NCBI RefSeq assembly: GCF_030812195.1
Contig: NZ_JAUSSF010000002.1
Location: 248,001 to 312,000 of the forward strand
Direction of reading: 5' to 3'
Source: Chryseobacterium lathyri
Lineage (GTDB): Bacteria; Bacteroidota; Bacteroidia; Flavobacteriales; Weeksellaceae
DNA length: 64,000 nucleotides
The translations under genes and the position numbers were made by a program. The notes below the pieces were generated by a model, which was not told where the DNA came from, did not search any database, and worked only from the letters and a program-made list of their open reading frames with translations. Below, one piece after another: positions 1-8,906 of this stretch. Each line of letters begins with the position of its first letter. Positions within the stretch are counted from its first letter, which is position 1.

Positions 1-78
1 CCTTAATAGCAAGACATAAATCAGATTCTTTTTATGACGGCTGGCCGGTAAACCTGTCTGTGTTTTTGTTTCTTCCAT
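1..78 (-). CDS. N-terminal fragment of an unidentified, probably membrane, protein
   Basis: An open frame starts with ATG at 78 on the minus strand and runs 26 codons off the window edge without a stop. The visible protein begins MEETKTQTGL and continues with a basic stretch (RHKKN) leading into hydrophobic residues (LIYVLLL). This is what an N-terminal cytoplasmic tail before a first membrane helix looks like. It lies 22 bp downstream of the bestrophin stop codon on the same strand, so co-transcription is plausible. The family cannot be named from this much sequence. Confidence 0.5.
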   Translation of the reverse strand, partial: MEETKTQTGLPASRHKKNLIYVLLLR

Positions 79-100
79 GTTTTTCTGAAATTTTAGTTAA

Positions 101-982
101 TCACATTTCGTAATACAAAGAATTATCTTTTTTGGCAGGAACGCTCTGCTCTCCTATCATCTGTTTAATATTTATTTCGATGGTTTGTGCCAATGAGGTC
201 ACAGGCGTATCTACAGGTCCATTTTCAAAAGGATCCTGCATGATAATGGATGTTTTCTCGATCGCAAGAAACATGACCGGAATAAGGAACGTAATGATAA
301 TTTCAACAGCTAACTGTGCATCATCCAGTCCAAAAGGAAGGATGGCAGCAAAAACATAGATTAAGGTATGCAGCAAAATACTGTAAGACCTTGGAAAAAC
401 TGTATTCTTCAGCCTTTCACATTTTCCCATACTGTCGCAGAGCCTGGTGATGATATCATTCAGCTGCATCTGCTGAAAGTCTGTTAAACCTTTCGAAGAA
501 GCAATATCTCTGAGCTGCTGGGAATGTGCATCCAGAAGTGCATTCGGAATATTGGCAGCTTTGATCTGATGTTTATCCAGATAGTTCTGAACTCTGTCTG
601 AAAAAGGCTGTCTTCTCAAAGATTCGCCAAGTGCATAGGTCCAGATGATCTGTCTTTCTGCAAATTCTTTTATGATCTTATCTTCTCCTGCCGGGAAAAA
701 CTGAATGATCAACCTCATCAGCGTTCTTGAATCATTCACTATGGCACCCCAGACTGTTCTGGCTTCCCACCATCTTTCGTAGGATTGGGAAGTCCGGAAC
801 GCCAGCAGCAATGACACAGCCGTTCCTAAAAGAGCCGGAATATTAAGGGGAAGTGAAATTTTCCGGAACCATGGGAGAAGGTCTAATAATCCTATGGACA
901 CAGCAAATATTCCCATATACAGGATCTGGGATTTTATTTCACGGATGAAATACCAGATGGATATTTTCTTGTTTAGCAGCAT
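101..982 (-). CDS. Bestrophin family (UPF0187) ion channel
   Basis: A 293-residue inner-membrane protein of the bacterial bestrophin family; characterised members form pentameric ion channels. The family signature is visible near residues 63-79 (RTSQSYERWWEARTVWG), after two N-terminal hydrophobic segments (about 20-37 and 46-62). Two more hydrophobic segments lie near residues 203-245, followed by the conserved acidic DPFENGP-type motif near 250-256. Length is normal for bacterial members. It starts at ATG 982, 131 bp beyond the stop of the metal-efflux adaptor gene, and is probably a separate transcription unit. No -7 box was recognised upstream. Ion selectivity cannot be read from the sequence. 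Confidence 0.88.
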   Translation of the reverse strand: MLLNKKISIWYFIREIKSQILYMGIFAVSIGLLDLLPWFRKISLPLNIPALLGTAVSLLLAFRTSQSYERWWEARTVWGAIVNDSRTLMRLIIQFFPAGEDKIIKEFAERQIIWTYALGESLRRQPFSDRVQNYLDKHQIKAANIPNALLDAHSQQLRDIASSKGLTDFQQMQLNDIITRLCDSMGKCERLKNTVFPRSYSILLHTLIYVFAAILPFGLDDAQLAVEIIITFLIPVMFLAIEKTSIIMQDPFENGPVDTPVTSLAQTIEINIKQMIGEQSVPAKKDNSLYYEM

Positions 983-1113
983 AACTGAATGATGTATTAG
1001 AATGTTTCTTATATTCTGACCCCTGAAAATGTACCGTAAACACCTCTAATTTAGGCATAAAAATCGGTAGTTCTTCCGGCCTGTTTCTATAAATCGATTA
1101 TCATTTCATTATT

Positions 1114-2364
1114 TTAATGCTCATGTCCGCCGGAATTGGAAAGTTTAGCATTAACAAAAAAGGCTCCCTTCACTACAATTCTCGCATCAGCAGGAATTCC
1201 TTTAACGGGCGTAATTGCTGTATAGCCCATATCTGATGTACCCTTTATCACTTCTACTTTTTCAAAATTCAAGGTTTTTTGATGTTGTGCAGGTTTTTCT
1301 TTTTCTTCTTTGTGATCATCTCCGGATTCTTTTTCATGTTCCTCCGGTTTTTTATCTGTACGGATGAAAACATAGTATTTTCCGTCTGCTTCCACGATGG
1401 CTTCATTAGGAACGGCTGGAGTTGTATTTTTATCAAGACTTACAATTCCGGTGATATTCATCCCATCGATGAGGCCTGCTTTATTTCCGGTTACTGTGCC
1501 ATGTACAGAAACGGTTTTGCTTTCGTTTTCGAAAGAAGATCCTACACTGTAAACCACGGCATCATATTCGGTTTCAGGATTATTGGTCAGCTTGAAATGC
1601 ACAATCTGCCCTACTTTCATTTTAGGAAGATCTTTTTCAAAGACCTGCAGGTCAAGATGGATAGAATTGTTATCAATGATCTCTGCCACAGGTGACGAAA
1701 CATCTACATAGCTTCCGATTTGTGCCGAAATACTGCTCACCGTTCCACTGATAGGTGCTGTAATGAACAACCCGGATCTCATATTACCATTGTTCACTTT
1801 TCCCGGGCTTATTCCCATCATCTGAAGCTGCCTCAGAAGGGAAGCTTTTTTCGTTCTCAGGGTTTTAAGCTCGGCATCTGAACTCTGCAGGTTTTTCTTT
1901 GCGCCTGCGTCATTGTCAAAAAGCTCACGCTGTCTTCTGTATTCCTGCTCTGCATAGGTTATTCTGCTGTTCGTTGTCAGATATTCTTCCTGTAACCGGA
2001 TAAATTCAGGATTGGCGATGGTTGCGATTACCTGTCCCTTTTTTACGATGCTTCCTACCTGTACATTCAGGGTTTTGATCACTCCGCCGTACAGAGAGGT
2101 GATGGTAGCTTTATTATTGTTGGGAACTCTCAGAAGACCATTCGCTTTGACGGTGGAAGTAAGTTCCTTCATTTCTATGGGACCTAACGATATTCCGACC
2201 GATTTGATCTGGTCTTCCGTTAATGAAGCAATAGTCTGCGGCGCTTCTTCATGGCCGACTTCAGTTTTCCCTTCTGATTTTTCAGCCGATGTTTCTTTTT
2301 TTCCACAGCTTAAAAGTAAAAGTGCCGTGACGGTCAGAAATATGATATTGTGTTTTATTTTCAT
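1114..2364 (-). CDS. RND efflux periplasmic adaptor lipoprotein (CusB/CzcB type)
   Basis: The membrane-fusion adaptor that links the inner-membrane RND pump to the outer-membrane channel. The N-terminus is a lipoprotein signal with lipobox LLLLSC (Cys20). Then come a barrel-sandwich half (about 85-120: GVIKTLNVQVGSIVKKGQVI), an alpha-hairpin coiled coil (about 120-185), the second lipoyl half with APISGTV near 200, and beta-barrel domains. A charged His/Glu-rich insertion near residues 335-365 and a His-containing C-terminus (GGHEH) fit divalent-metal handling. The start codon lies 1 bp after the pump gene's stop, so the two are translationally linked. Family assignment is firm; the metal (Co/Zn/Cd versus Cu/Ag) is not resolved. 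Confidence 0.9.
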   Translation of the reverse strand: MKIKHNIIFLTVTALLLLSCGKKETSAEKSEGKTEVGHEEAPQTIASLTEDQIKSVGISLGPIEMKELTSTVKANGLLRVPNNNKATITSLYGGVIKTLNVQVGSIVKKGQVIATIANPEFIRLQEEYLTTNSRITYAEQEYRRQRELFDNDAGAKKNLQSSDAELKTLRTKKASLLRQLQMMGISPGKVNNGNMRSGLFITAPISGTVSSISAQIGSYVDVSSPVAEIIDNNSIHLDLQVFEKDLPKMKVGQIVHFKLTNNPETEYDAVVYSVGSSFENESKTVSVHGTVTGNKAGLIDGMNITGIVSLDKNTTPAVPNEAIVEADGKYYVFIRTDKKPEEHEKESGDDHKEEKEKPAQHQKTLNFEKVEVIKGTSDMGYTAITPVKGIPADARIVVKGAFFVNAKLSNSGGHEH

Positions 2365-2365
2365 G

Positions 2366-5300
2366 TTATTTATTGATGATTGAATTAATGGTAACTACAG
2401 ATTGATTGACCTGCTGAATGGATTCTAAATATTTCAGCTGAATATTGGTGGCCGTCTGCAATGCAAAAAGATATTCTACGTAAGAGATCTCTCCTGTTTT
2501 GTAGCCTAGCTGGGCTGCTTTCACAATTTTTTCAGCATTCGGAATGGCCTGACTTACATAATATTCATACTGCTGTATATCCTGCTGATACTGTCCGAAA
2601 GCGTTTTCAAGCTGTGCAGAAAGTTGTTTCTGCTGCATCTTTGCATTGGTTTCAGCGGCCAGCTTTTCATATTCCAGAGATTGCATTCTGGCTTTTGTTG
2701 CCCCAAACGTCAAAGGAATAGCAACACCTACAGAGAACGAATTGAAACGGTCGCCTGCATTATAGAATTTCTCCTGCCCGTTTTTGGTATGGAAGCCTAT
2801 CAGCGACTGGCTCGTCAGACCAAGACTGAATTCAGGAAGTCCCTGGGATTTTTCCACATTTTTATTCTTTTCAGCAATTTCCATTTCATGATAAAAAGCT
2901 TTAACCGTAGGATTATTGGCTACAGATGAACTGTCCAGGATGTTTTCTGTTCTCAAAGGTTCGTAATCGATTTTAAAGGGAACTTCAACATCTTCTGAAG
3001 TATTCAATAATGTCTTTAAATTTTTATAAGCATTATTTAAATACACTTCATTCTGTTTCAGCAGCAGGCTGATCTCTCCTTTTTGGGTTTCTGCGGTGTT
3101 AATTTCAATTTTCTTGATATCTCCCGCTTTAAATCTTACCGTTGCAATCCTGATAAAATCCTGATAAAGGCTGTCAAGATCTTTCAGTTTGAATTTATTA
3201 TACTGAAGATATTCGATCTGATAATAATATGTTCTCACCTGTTTGGTCAGTTCATTCGCCGAAACCTCTTTCTCGATCTGCCGACTTTTTATATTTTCAG
3301 TGATCAATTCTCTCCTTGCTTTGAACAGTGTGGGAAAAGGAATACTCTGCGAAATGGCAAATGACTGGTCGAATTTCGGACTGTTGTATTGCCCCAGCTG
3401 TGCTTCAAAATTTAATTTGGGAAGCTCTTTTGCCGTTCCTTTCAAAGCTTCGGCAGATTTTATATTCAGATCTTTTGATTTTAAAACCAAATTGTTTTCG
3501 GCAGCCATTTCTACTGCCTGATCTACTGAAATTGGTCTGGTCTGTGCGTTGAATGTCTGCCCGAACATCAGAAACCCAAGTACAATAACTGTAGTGATTG
3601 GCTTCATTCTATTCATCTTTGGAATCTTTGAATTAAAAATAATATAGAGCATCGGCAGAACAAATAAGGTAAGGAATGTAGCAGTAACCAATCCTCCGAT
3701 GACTACGGTTGCCAAAGGTTTCTGTACCTCAGCTCCGGCTCCTGTAGAAATCGCCATCGGCAGAAACCCCAATGAAGCTACTGTTGCAGTCATCAGAACA
3801 GGTCTTAGTCTGGCTTTTGTTCCTTCATATACTCTTTTCAGCACATCCGTTTCGCCCTCTTTTTCCAGTTGGTTAAAAGTTCCGATCAGAACAATTCCGT
3901 TAAGCACTGCGACTCCGAAAAGGGCAATAAACCCGATTCCGGCACTGATACTGAAAGGCATATCTCTTAAAAGAAGGGCAAATACACCTCCGATAGCACT
4001 CATCGGAATCGCTGTAAAGATCAATGCGGCCTGCTTAAATGAGTGGAAAGTGAAATAAAGTAACATAAAGATCAGAAATAAAGAAACCGGAACTGCGATC
4101 ATCAGACGCTTACTGGCTTCCTGGAGGTTTTCAAACTGTCCGCCATACGTAAAATAATATCCGGAAGGCAACTTGATCTGCTGATCCAGCCTGGCCTGAA
4201 TATCTTTCACCACGCTTTGTACATCGCGGTCTTTTACATTGAAACCAATAACGATCCTTCTTTTCCCTTCTTCACGGCTGATCTGTGCAGGCCCCAGTTT
4301 ATAGCTGACATTGGCTACCTGGGAAAGGGGAATCTGTGCTCCGGTTCCTGTCGCGATCATTAAATTATTCACATCATCGATATTCGTCCTGTGAAGACTG
4401 TCGAGACGAACCACAAGATCAAAACGTCTTTCATTTTCAAAAACCTGCCCGGCTGCTTTTCCGGCAAAGGCTGTACTTACAGCATTGTTTACGTCTTCTA
4501 TATTTAATCCATAATTGGCCATTCTCGTTCTGTCGTATTCTACGTTGATCTGGGGAAGTCCATTTATCCTTTCAATTTGCGGAGGCGTTGCGCCGTCAAC
4601 GGTCTGGATGATCTTTCCTACTTTATCTGCATAAATAGACAGTGAATCCAGGTTTTCACCAAAAATCTTAACGGCAACATCCTGCCTGATCCCCGTCATC
4701 AGCTCATTGAAACGCATCTGAATCGGCTGGTTCTTTTCAAAGAACACACCGGGAATGGTTTCTAATTTCTCACTGATCTCATCGGCGAGTTCTGTATATG
4801 ATTTTTTTGATTTCCATTCTTTTTGTGGTTTTAAAACAACAATCAGGTCAGTGGCTTCCGGAGGCATCGGATCGGTAGGAACCTCAGCAGAACCGGTTTT
4901 TCCAACGACCATTTTCACCTCATCAAACTGTTTGATAATTCTTGAAGCCTGCATGGAGGTTTCGATACTCTGGCTGAGTGAACTTCCCTGCGGAAGGATG
5001 CAGTGAAATGCATAATCTCCTTCCTGAAGCTGCGGAATAAATTCGCCACCCATATTTTTGAAAATAAAAGCGCTGATGACAAATATGAAAACCGTGGCTG
5101 AAACAATGATGTATTTTACCTTTATCGCTTTATGAAGCATCGGCTGATAGATTTTCTGCAGGAAATTCATCATCTTATCTGAAAAGGTTTCTTTATGCGA
5201 AATCTTTTTGGACAAAAACAGGGCGCTCATCATTGGAATATAGGTCAGTGAAAGGATCAAGGCTCCTAAAATGGCAAATCCTACTGTTTTAGCCATCGGG

Positions 5301-6724
5301 GTGAACATTTTCCCTTCTACTCCGGCCAATGTAAGAATCGGAATATAAACGATTAGGATAATGATCTCTCCGAAAGCAGCACTGCTTCTGATCTTGGATG
5401 CGGAAAGGAAAACTTCCTCATCCATTTCGTTCTGAGTAAGATTCCGCACAGATTTCCTTACACCTAAGTGATGTAAAGTGGCTTCCACAATAATTACTGC
5501 ACCGTCTACAATCAATCCGAAATCTATGGCTCCAAGGCTCATTAAATTGGCACTGACTCCAAAAACATTCATCATCCCCAAAGCAAAAAGAAGGGATAAT
5601 GGAATGGCTGAAGCTACAATAAGTCCTGCTCTAAGGTTTCCAAGGAAAACCACCAGGACGAAAATAACGATCAGAGCACCTTCTATCAGGTTTTTTTCTA
5701 CCGTATTGATCGCTCTTCCTACAAGGTCTGTTCTATCCAGGAAAGGCTCTATGACCACGTCATCGGGAAGGGATTTCTGAATAGTTGGGATTTTAGCTTT
5801 AATACGGCTGACAACATCGTTACTGTTCGCTCCTTTCAGCATCATAACAACGCCACCTACCGCATCTACCTTTCCGTTGTAGGTTAATGCTCCATAACGC
5901 ACAGCACTTCCAAAACGTACATCTGCAACATCTTTTATAAAAATCGGAACGCTTCCTGTTTCATTTTTAACGGAAATATTTTTAATGTCTTCCAATGAGG
6001 TTACAAAGCCTATTCCACGGATAAAATAGGCATTCGGTTTTTTGTCTATGTAAGCTCCACCGGTATTTTGGTTATTTTTTTCCAAGGCGGTAAAGATGTC
6101 GGAAATGCTTACGCCCATTGCTTTAAGCCGGTCAGGATTTACCCCTACTTCATATTGTTTCAATTCTCCTCCGAAACTGTTGATTTCAGCAACACCGGGA
6201 GTTCCGTTCAGCTGCCTGCGGACGATCCAGTCCTGCATGGTGCGGAGTTCTTTGGCGGAATATTTCTTTTCGCTGCCTTTTTTCGGGTGAAGAATGTACT
6301 GATATACTTCCCCGAGGCCGGTACTTACAGGAGCAAGCTCGGGAGTTCCCACTCCTTCGGGGATTTCTTCAACGGCCAGCTTCAACTGTTCATTGATCAG
6401 CTGCCTGGCAAAATAAACGTCTACATTTTCTTTGAACACCACCGTGATCACGGAAAGCCCGAATCTTGAAATACTTCTGGTTTCCTGGATATCCGGAACA
6501 TTGGCAATACTCTGCTCTATGGGAAAGGTAACAAGCTGTTCTACTTCCTGTCCTGCCAATGTAGGACATGCTGTGATGATCTGCACCTGATTGTTGGTTA
6601 TATCAGGTACCGCATCTATGGGCAGTTTTGTAGCACTCCACACTCCCCAGATAATGAGAAGCAGGGTCATGATACCCACAATCACCTTGTTTTTGATACT
6701 GAATTTTATGATTTTATCTAACAC
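2366..6724 (-). CDS. CusA/CzcA heavy-metal RND pump fused to a TolC-like outer-membrane factor
   Basis: A 1452-residue fusion. Residues 1 to about 1035 are a complete heavy-metal RND permease: a first membrane helix near 10-30, a large periplasmic loop, the TM4 proton-relay motif DFGLIVDGAVIIVE near 400, a second periplasmic loop and a C-terminal helix bundle ending in FVLPMLYIIF. From Met1037 the sequence looks like a fresh N-terminus: MNRMKP, a hydrophobic stretch, then NAQ resembling a signal-peptidase site. An outer-membrane efflux (TolC/CzcC) domain with two coiled-coil repeats follows to the end. Such fusions are known in Bacteroidetes. How one polypeptide reaches both membranes is unclear; cleavage or internal initiation at Met1037 are possibilities. 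It is the first gene of a two-gene unit with the adaptor. Confidence 0.93.
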   Translation of the reverse strand: MLDKIIKFSIKNKVIVGIMTLLLIIWGVWSATKLPIDAVPDITNNQVQIITACPTLAGQEVEQLVTFPIEQSIANVPDIQETRSISRFGLSVITVVFKENVDVYFARQLINEQLKLAVEEIPEGVGTPELAPVSTGLGEVYQYILHPKKGSEKKYSAKELRTMQDWIVRRQLNGTPGVAEINSFGGELKQYEVGVNPDRLKAMGVSISDIFTALEKNNQNTGGAYIDKKPNAYFIRGIGFVTSLEDIKNISVKNETGSVPIFIKDVADVRFGSAVRYGALTYNGKVDAVGGVVMMLKGANSNDVVSRIKAKIPTIQKSLPDDVVIEPFLDRTDLVGRAINTVEKNLIEGALIVIFVLVVFLGNLRAGLIVASAIPLSLLFALGMMNVFGVSANLMSLGAIDFGLIVDGAVIIVEATLHHLGVRKSVRNLTQNEMDEEVFLSASKIRSSAAFGEIIILIVYIPILTLAGVEGKMFTPMAKTVGFAILGALILSLTYIPMMSALFLSKKISHKETFSDKMMNFLQKIYQPMLHKAIKVKYIIVSATVFIFVISAFIFKNMGGEFIPQLQEGDYAFHCILPQGSSLSQSIETSMQASRIIKQFDEVKMVVGKTGSAEVPTDPMPPEATDLIVVLKPQKEWKSKKSYTELADEISEKLETIPGVFFEKNQPIQMRFNELMTGIRQDVAVKIFGENLDSLSIYADKVGKIIQTVDGATPPQIERINGLPQINVEYDRTRMANYGLNIEDVNNAVSTAFAGKAAGQVFENERRFDLVVRLDSLHRTNIDDVNNLMIATGTGAQIPLSQVANVSYKLGPAQISREEGKRRIVIGFNVKDRDVQSVVKDIQARLDQQIKLPSGYYFTYGGQFENLQEASKRLMIAVPVSLFLIFMLLYFTFHSFKQAALIFTAIPMSAIGGVFALLLRDMPFSISAGIGFIALFGVAVLNGIVLIGTFNQLEKEGETDVLKRVYEGTKARLRPVLMTATVASLGFLPMAISTGAGAEVQKPLATVVIGGLVTATFLTLFVLPMLYIIFNSKIPKMNRMKPITTVIVLGFLMFGQTFNAQTRPISVDQAVEMAAENNLVLKSKDLNIKSAEALKGTAKELPKLNFEAQLGQYNSPKFDQSFAISQSIPFPTLFKARRELITENIKSRQIEKEVSANELTKQVRTYYYQIEYLQYNKFKLKDLDSLYQDFIRIATVRFKAGDIKKIEINTAETQKGEISLLLKQNEVYLNNAYKNLKTLLNTSEDVEVPFKIDYEPLRTENILDSSSVANNPTVKAFYHEMEIAEKNKNVEKSQGLPEFSLGLTSQSLIGFHTKNGQEKFYNAGDRFNSFSVGVAIPLTFGATKARMQSLEYEKLAAETNAKMQQKQLSAQLENAFGQYQQDIQQYEYYVSQAIPNAEKIVKAAQLGYKTGEISYVEYLFALQTATNIQLKYLESIQQVNQSVVTINSIINK

Positions 6725-6777
6725 GATCTGTATTTAATTTTTTATTGGTAATAACTGCATACGGCGATATGCCGTTG

Positions 6778-6785
6778 CAAAAATA
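6778..6785 (-). promoter_or_regulatory. Candidate -7 box of the metal-efflux operon
   Basis: On the minus strand the sequence TATTTTTG fits the Bacteroidetes -7 consensus TAnnTTTG, 54 bp upstream of the pump start. No TTG lies at the usual 19-20 nt spacing: one is 15 nt upstream and another 26 nt upstream. This suggests a promoter that needs an activator, or only a partial match. Confidence 0.4.
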
Positions 6786-6795
6786 TCACGAAGAC

Positions 6796-6816
6796 CTCTG
6801 CAATGGTATTGCAAAG
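6796..6816. promoter_or_regulatory. Inverted repeat, possible metal-regulator operator
   Basis: The arms CTCTGCAAT and ATTGCAAAG flank GGT. They are 9-nt arms with one mismatch, and TGCAAT-GGT-ATTGCA is perfect. The dyad sits just upstream of the candidate -7 box of the efflux operon, where a -33 element would be. Position and symmetry suggest a regulator site; no regulator gene is in the window. Confidence 0.35.
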
Positions 6817-6858
6817 TTCAAGAGATAGAAAGCGTAACTTCCTATTAATCAATAAAAA

Positions 6859-7182
6859 TTAAATCTTAGGAGGCTGCCAGATATGGTCATACATCTGGTA
6901 AGCGAAATTGTTTTTCTGGAAAAGAATTTTCTTTGAAAAGTAAGCCTGAACATGGCTCTGAATTTCAAGCAAAGGATCCATTTTGAAAGAAGACACCGTC
7001 ATCTGGCAGCAGCTGCAAGTACACAGCGGTGAACAAATATCACCTTTGTCCTTTGAGTGAGATTCCTGAATATTAAATGACAGTTTAACTTCTGAAGGCT
7101 CTGCAGGACGGTGCACATCTTCGCATGGCATCAGTGATAATGCCATGAAATAGAATGCAAGTATCCATCTTAACAGGTTCAT
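6859..7182 (-). CDS. Small secreted Cys/His protein, DUF6660-like, upstream of the metal pump
   Basis: A 107-residue protein. It has a hydrophobic N-terminus (MNLLRWILAFYFMALSLMPC), then a conserved-looking CED/H motif and a cluster CSPLCTCSCC at about residues 51-60 (five cysteines), and ends in IWQPPKI. I recognise it as the DUF6660-type protein that often precedes RND metal-efflux operons in Bacteroidetes. The family name is from memory and not checked. The Cys-rich cluster and the hydrophobic leader suggest a periplasmic or membrane-anchored metal-associated role, which is inference. It is co-oriented with the pump, with a 134-bp gap holding the candidate promoter, so the pump can also be expressed separately. 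Confidence 0.65.
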   Translation of the reverse strand: MNLLRWILAFYFMALSLMPCEDVHRPAEPSEVKLSFNIQESHSKDKGDICSPLCTCSCCQMTVSSFKMDPLLEIQSHVQAYFSKKILFQKNNFAYQMYDHIWQPPKI

Positions 7183-7570
7183 ATGGACAAAGGTAAAGTT
7201 TTTTTCTAAATGGAAGACTGTAGTATCTAATTTTACTTCTTAAAGAACACCACATCTTCCAAATCAACACAAATCACTGATAAACAATAATTTAAAACAT
7301 AAAAATCGGCATTTTTTTAGCTTTTCCTACTTAATATTTTTTTGAATTAAAAGGAATTTTAACTAAAAATATTATGCTTTTTAAAATTCAGCACTATATA
7401 ATTCCCATTTTAATGATTTCTATCATTATTATCTGTTTTTCATGCAGATATTCTTTACTTTTGCAAAAAAAACACAACTTGCTAACTTAAAAAAGTAACA
7501 GCCTTTCACCCACTTACCTAGTGAATATTACACTACCATTAAAAAAAACATTTATACACTTACAGAAACT
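7183..7570. other. AT-rich divergent intergenic region
   Basis: This 388-bp stretch separates the minus-strand metal-efflux cluster from the plus-strand toxin island. It holds a plus-strand -7 box (7456-7463). A minus-strand TACCTTTG lies at 7188-7195, only a few bases before the DUF6660-like start codon; that would give an almost leaderless transcript. No coding sequence or strong hairpin was seen. Confidence 0.5.
7456..7463 (+). promoter_or_regulatory. Candidate -7 box of the RHS toxin operon
   Basis: TACTTTTG fits TAnnTTTG and lies 107 bp upstream of the first gene of the island. No TTG is present at the expected -33 spacing, so this is only a half match. Initiation here would give a leader of about 100 nt. 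Confidence 0.4.
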
Positions 7571-8374
7571 ATGAAACAGTCTTTATTCTTCATTTTAAGC
7601 CTCTCGGCTTCTTCTCTATTTGCACAGAGTTGGAATACAACAGGTAATTCGGGAACCAATTCTTCCAATAACTTCGTCGGAACAACTGATAATCAACCAT
7701 TAATTTTAAAATCTAATAATAATGCCGGATTTCGATTACTTCCTGCTGGAAATGCCAGAATTGGATTAAATGATATTGATGTAACCTCTCCTGCAGATTT
7801 AAGAGTCTATAATAGTGAAAGTACTCTTGTTGAAATCGCTAATTCACTAGGAAGGTTTCAGATTGCAAAAGCAGGATGCGATGGCTGTTATGGGGAAAAA
7901 GCAGGAGATACTGTTCTCAGAAACTTAGGGAAAACCCATAATATTATACTTTCACTTCCCAATAATAATAATGATGGAACATCCTATATTGGAATCAACG
8001 ATGGTACTCGTGGCACTTGGGTAAAATTTTTCAATAATGGAATTGCAAGATATGACGGTAAAATTGTGGCTAAAGAAGTCGAAGTAAAAGCAAATGTCTG
8101 GGCAGATTATGTATTTGAAAAAGACTATAAACTAAACTCTTTGGAAGAGGTGGAAAAACACATTCAGGAAAATGGTCATCTCCCCAATATCCCTTCAGCA
8201 GAAAAGGTTTTACAAGACGGTATTAATGTAGCAGAAATGAATGCTAAACTCCTTGAAAAAATTGAAGAACTAACCCTGTACTCTATTGAGCAGAATAAAA
8301 AGTTAAAGATTCAATCTGAAAAGGTAGAAAAGATGGAAAAACAATTGGAAAAATTTCTTTCTGAAAAAAAATAA
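7571..8374 (+). CDS. Secreted tail-fibre-like protein with C-terminal coiled coil
   Basis: A 267-residue protein with a signal peptide (cleavage likely after SSLFAQ). Next is the Ser/Thr/Asn-rich beta segment typical of flavobacterial tail-fibre-like proteins (repeating N/G around FVGTTDNQPL and ARIGLND). The C-terminal third carries the conserved motif NGHLPNIPSAEKVLQDGINV followed by a heptad-like coiled coil (about 215-264). Phage-tail-spike and S74-type chaperone regions have similar ends, but no catalytic Ser-Lys pair was recognised. It is the first gene of an operon with the T9SS-sorted protein (6 bp gap) and the giant RHS gene. A structural or adhesive role at the cell surface is inferred. 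Confidence 0.6.
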   Translation: MKQSLFFILSLSASSLFAQSWNTTGNSGTNSSNNFVGTTDNQPLILKSNNNAGFRLLPAGNARIGLNDIDVTSPADLRVYNSESTLVEIANSLGRFQIAKAGCDGCYGEKAGDTVLRNLGKTHNIILSLPNNNNDGTSYIGINDGTRGTWVKFFNNGIARYDGKIVAKEVEVKANVWADYVFEKDYKLNSLEEVEKHIQENGHLPNIPSAEKVLQDGINVAEMNAKLLEKIEELTLYSIEQNKKLKIQSEKVEKMEKQLEKFLSEKK

Positions 8375-8380
8375 ACACTC

Positions 8381-8854
8381 ATGAAAAAAAAATTACTTTC
8401 TTTCTCCTCCCTAATGATAGGATTTTTAGGGTTTTCCCAAACTGAGGTCTATTTCAAATATGACGAAGCCGGAAATCAAAGATACAGAGGTCCTGATATT
8501 GCAGGAAAAACAGCTCCTGCTGAAACAGCAAAACAAGAGTCTACACTAGCTGCCCTGCAACAACAAGAAGTTTCTGTCATGGATGAAAAAACTTTCCTGA
8601 AACAGATAAGACTATATCCTGTACCCGTTAATGATGTTCTTACTATCGACTGGACTGAAAAAGCAGACGATCTTATAGAATCCGTTTCGTTATATCAGCA
8701 CAGTACGGTACACTGGAAATTCCAACAACAGAATATCCCGGCATTGAACCGTCAACTGAAGATTAACATGACAGGTTATGACTGGGGCGTCTATATTCTA
8801 CGTTTCACCCTTAAAGACGGAAGAGTGTTTAGCCGAAACGTTACAAAACGATAA
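8381..8854 (+). CDS. Small T9SS type A sorting-domain protein with a single YD-like motif
   Basis: A 157-residue protein. A signal peptide ends near GFLGFSQ. The mature N-terminus reads VYFKYDEAGNQRYRGPD, in which YDEAGNQ matches an RHS/YD-repeat core. A low-complexity Ala/Gln/Glu linker follows. The C-terminus (about 77-157) is a type A sorting domain: it begins LYPVPVNDVLTIDW, contains GVYILRF and ends in a basic tail. Such domains direct proteins across the outer membrane by the Por (type IX) system. It sits 6 bp after the tail-fibre-like gene and 52 bp before the RHS gene, which itself lacks an obvious sorting domain. A role in export or anchoring of its partner is possible but unproven. 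Confidence 0.75.
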   Translation: MKKKLLSFSSLMIGFLGFSQTEVYFKYDEAGNQRYRGPDIAGKTAPAETAKQESTLAALQQQEVSVMDEKTFLKQIRLYPVPVNDVLTIDWTEKADDLIESVSLYQHSTVHWKFQQQNIPALNRQLKINMTGYDWGVYILRFTLKDGRVFSRNVTKR

Positions 8855-8906
8855 GCAATTTATCTGATTCGTCATCTATCAATTTATTAACACAAAGAAA
8901 AAGAAT

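Noticed and set aside
983..1113. Possible terminator or promoter between bestrophin and adaptor genes
   Set aside because: No stem longer than 3-4 bp before a T run and no TAnnTTTG box were found.
5478..5780. Open frame of 100 codons on the plus strand opposite the RND pump
   Set aside because: Antisense shadow of a conserved coding sequence; no signal, motif or ribosome-binding site of its own.
7188..7195. Minus-strand TACCTTTG before the DUF6660-like gene
   Set aside because: It would start the RNA at or beyond the start codon and has no -33 partner; noted only in the intergenic entry.
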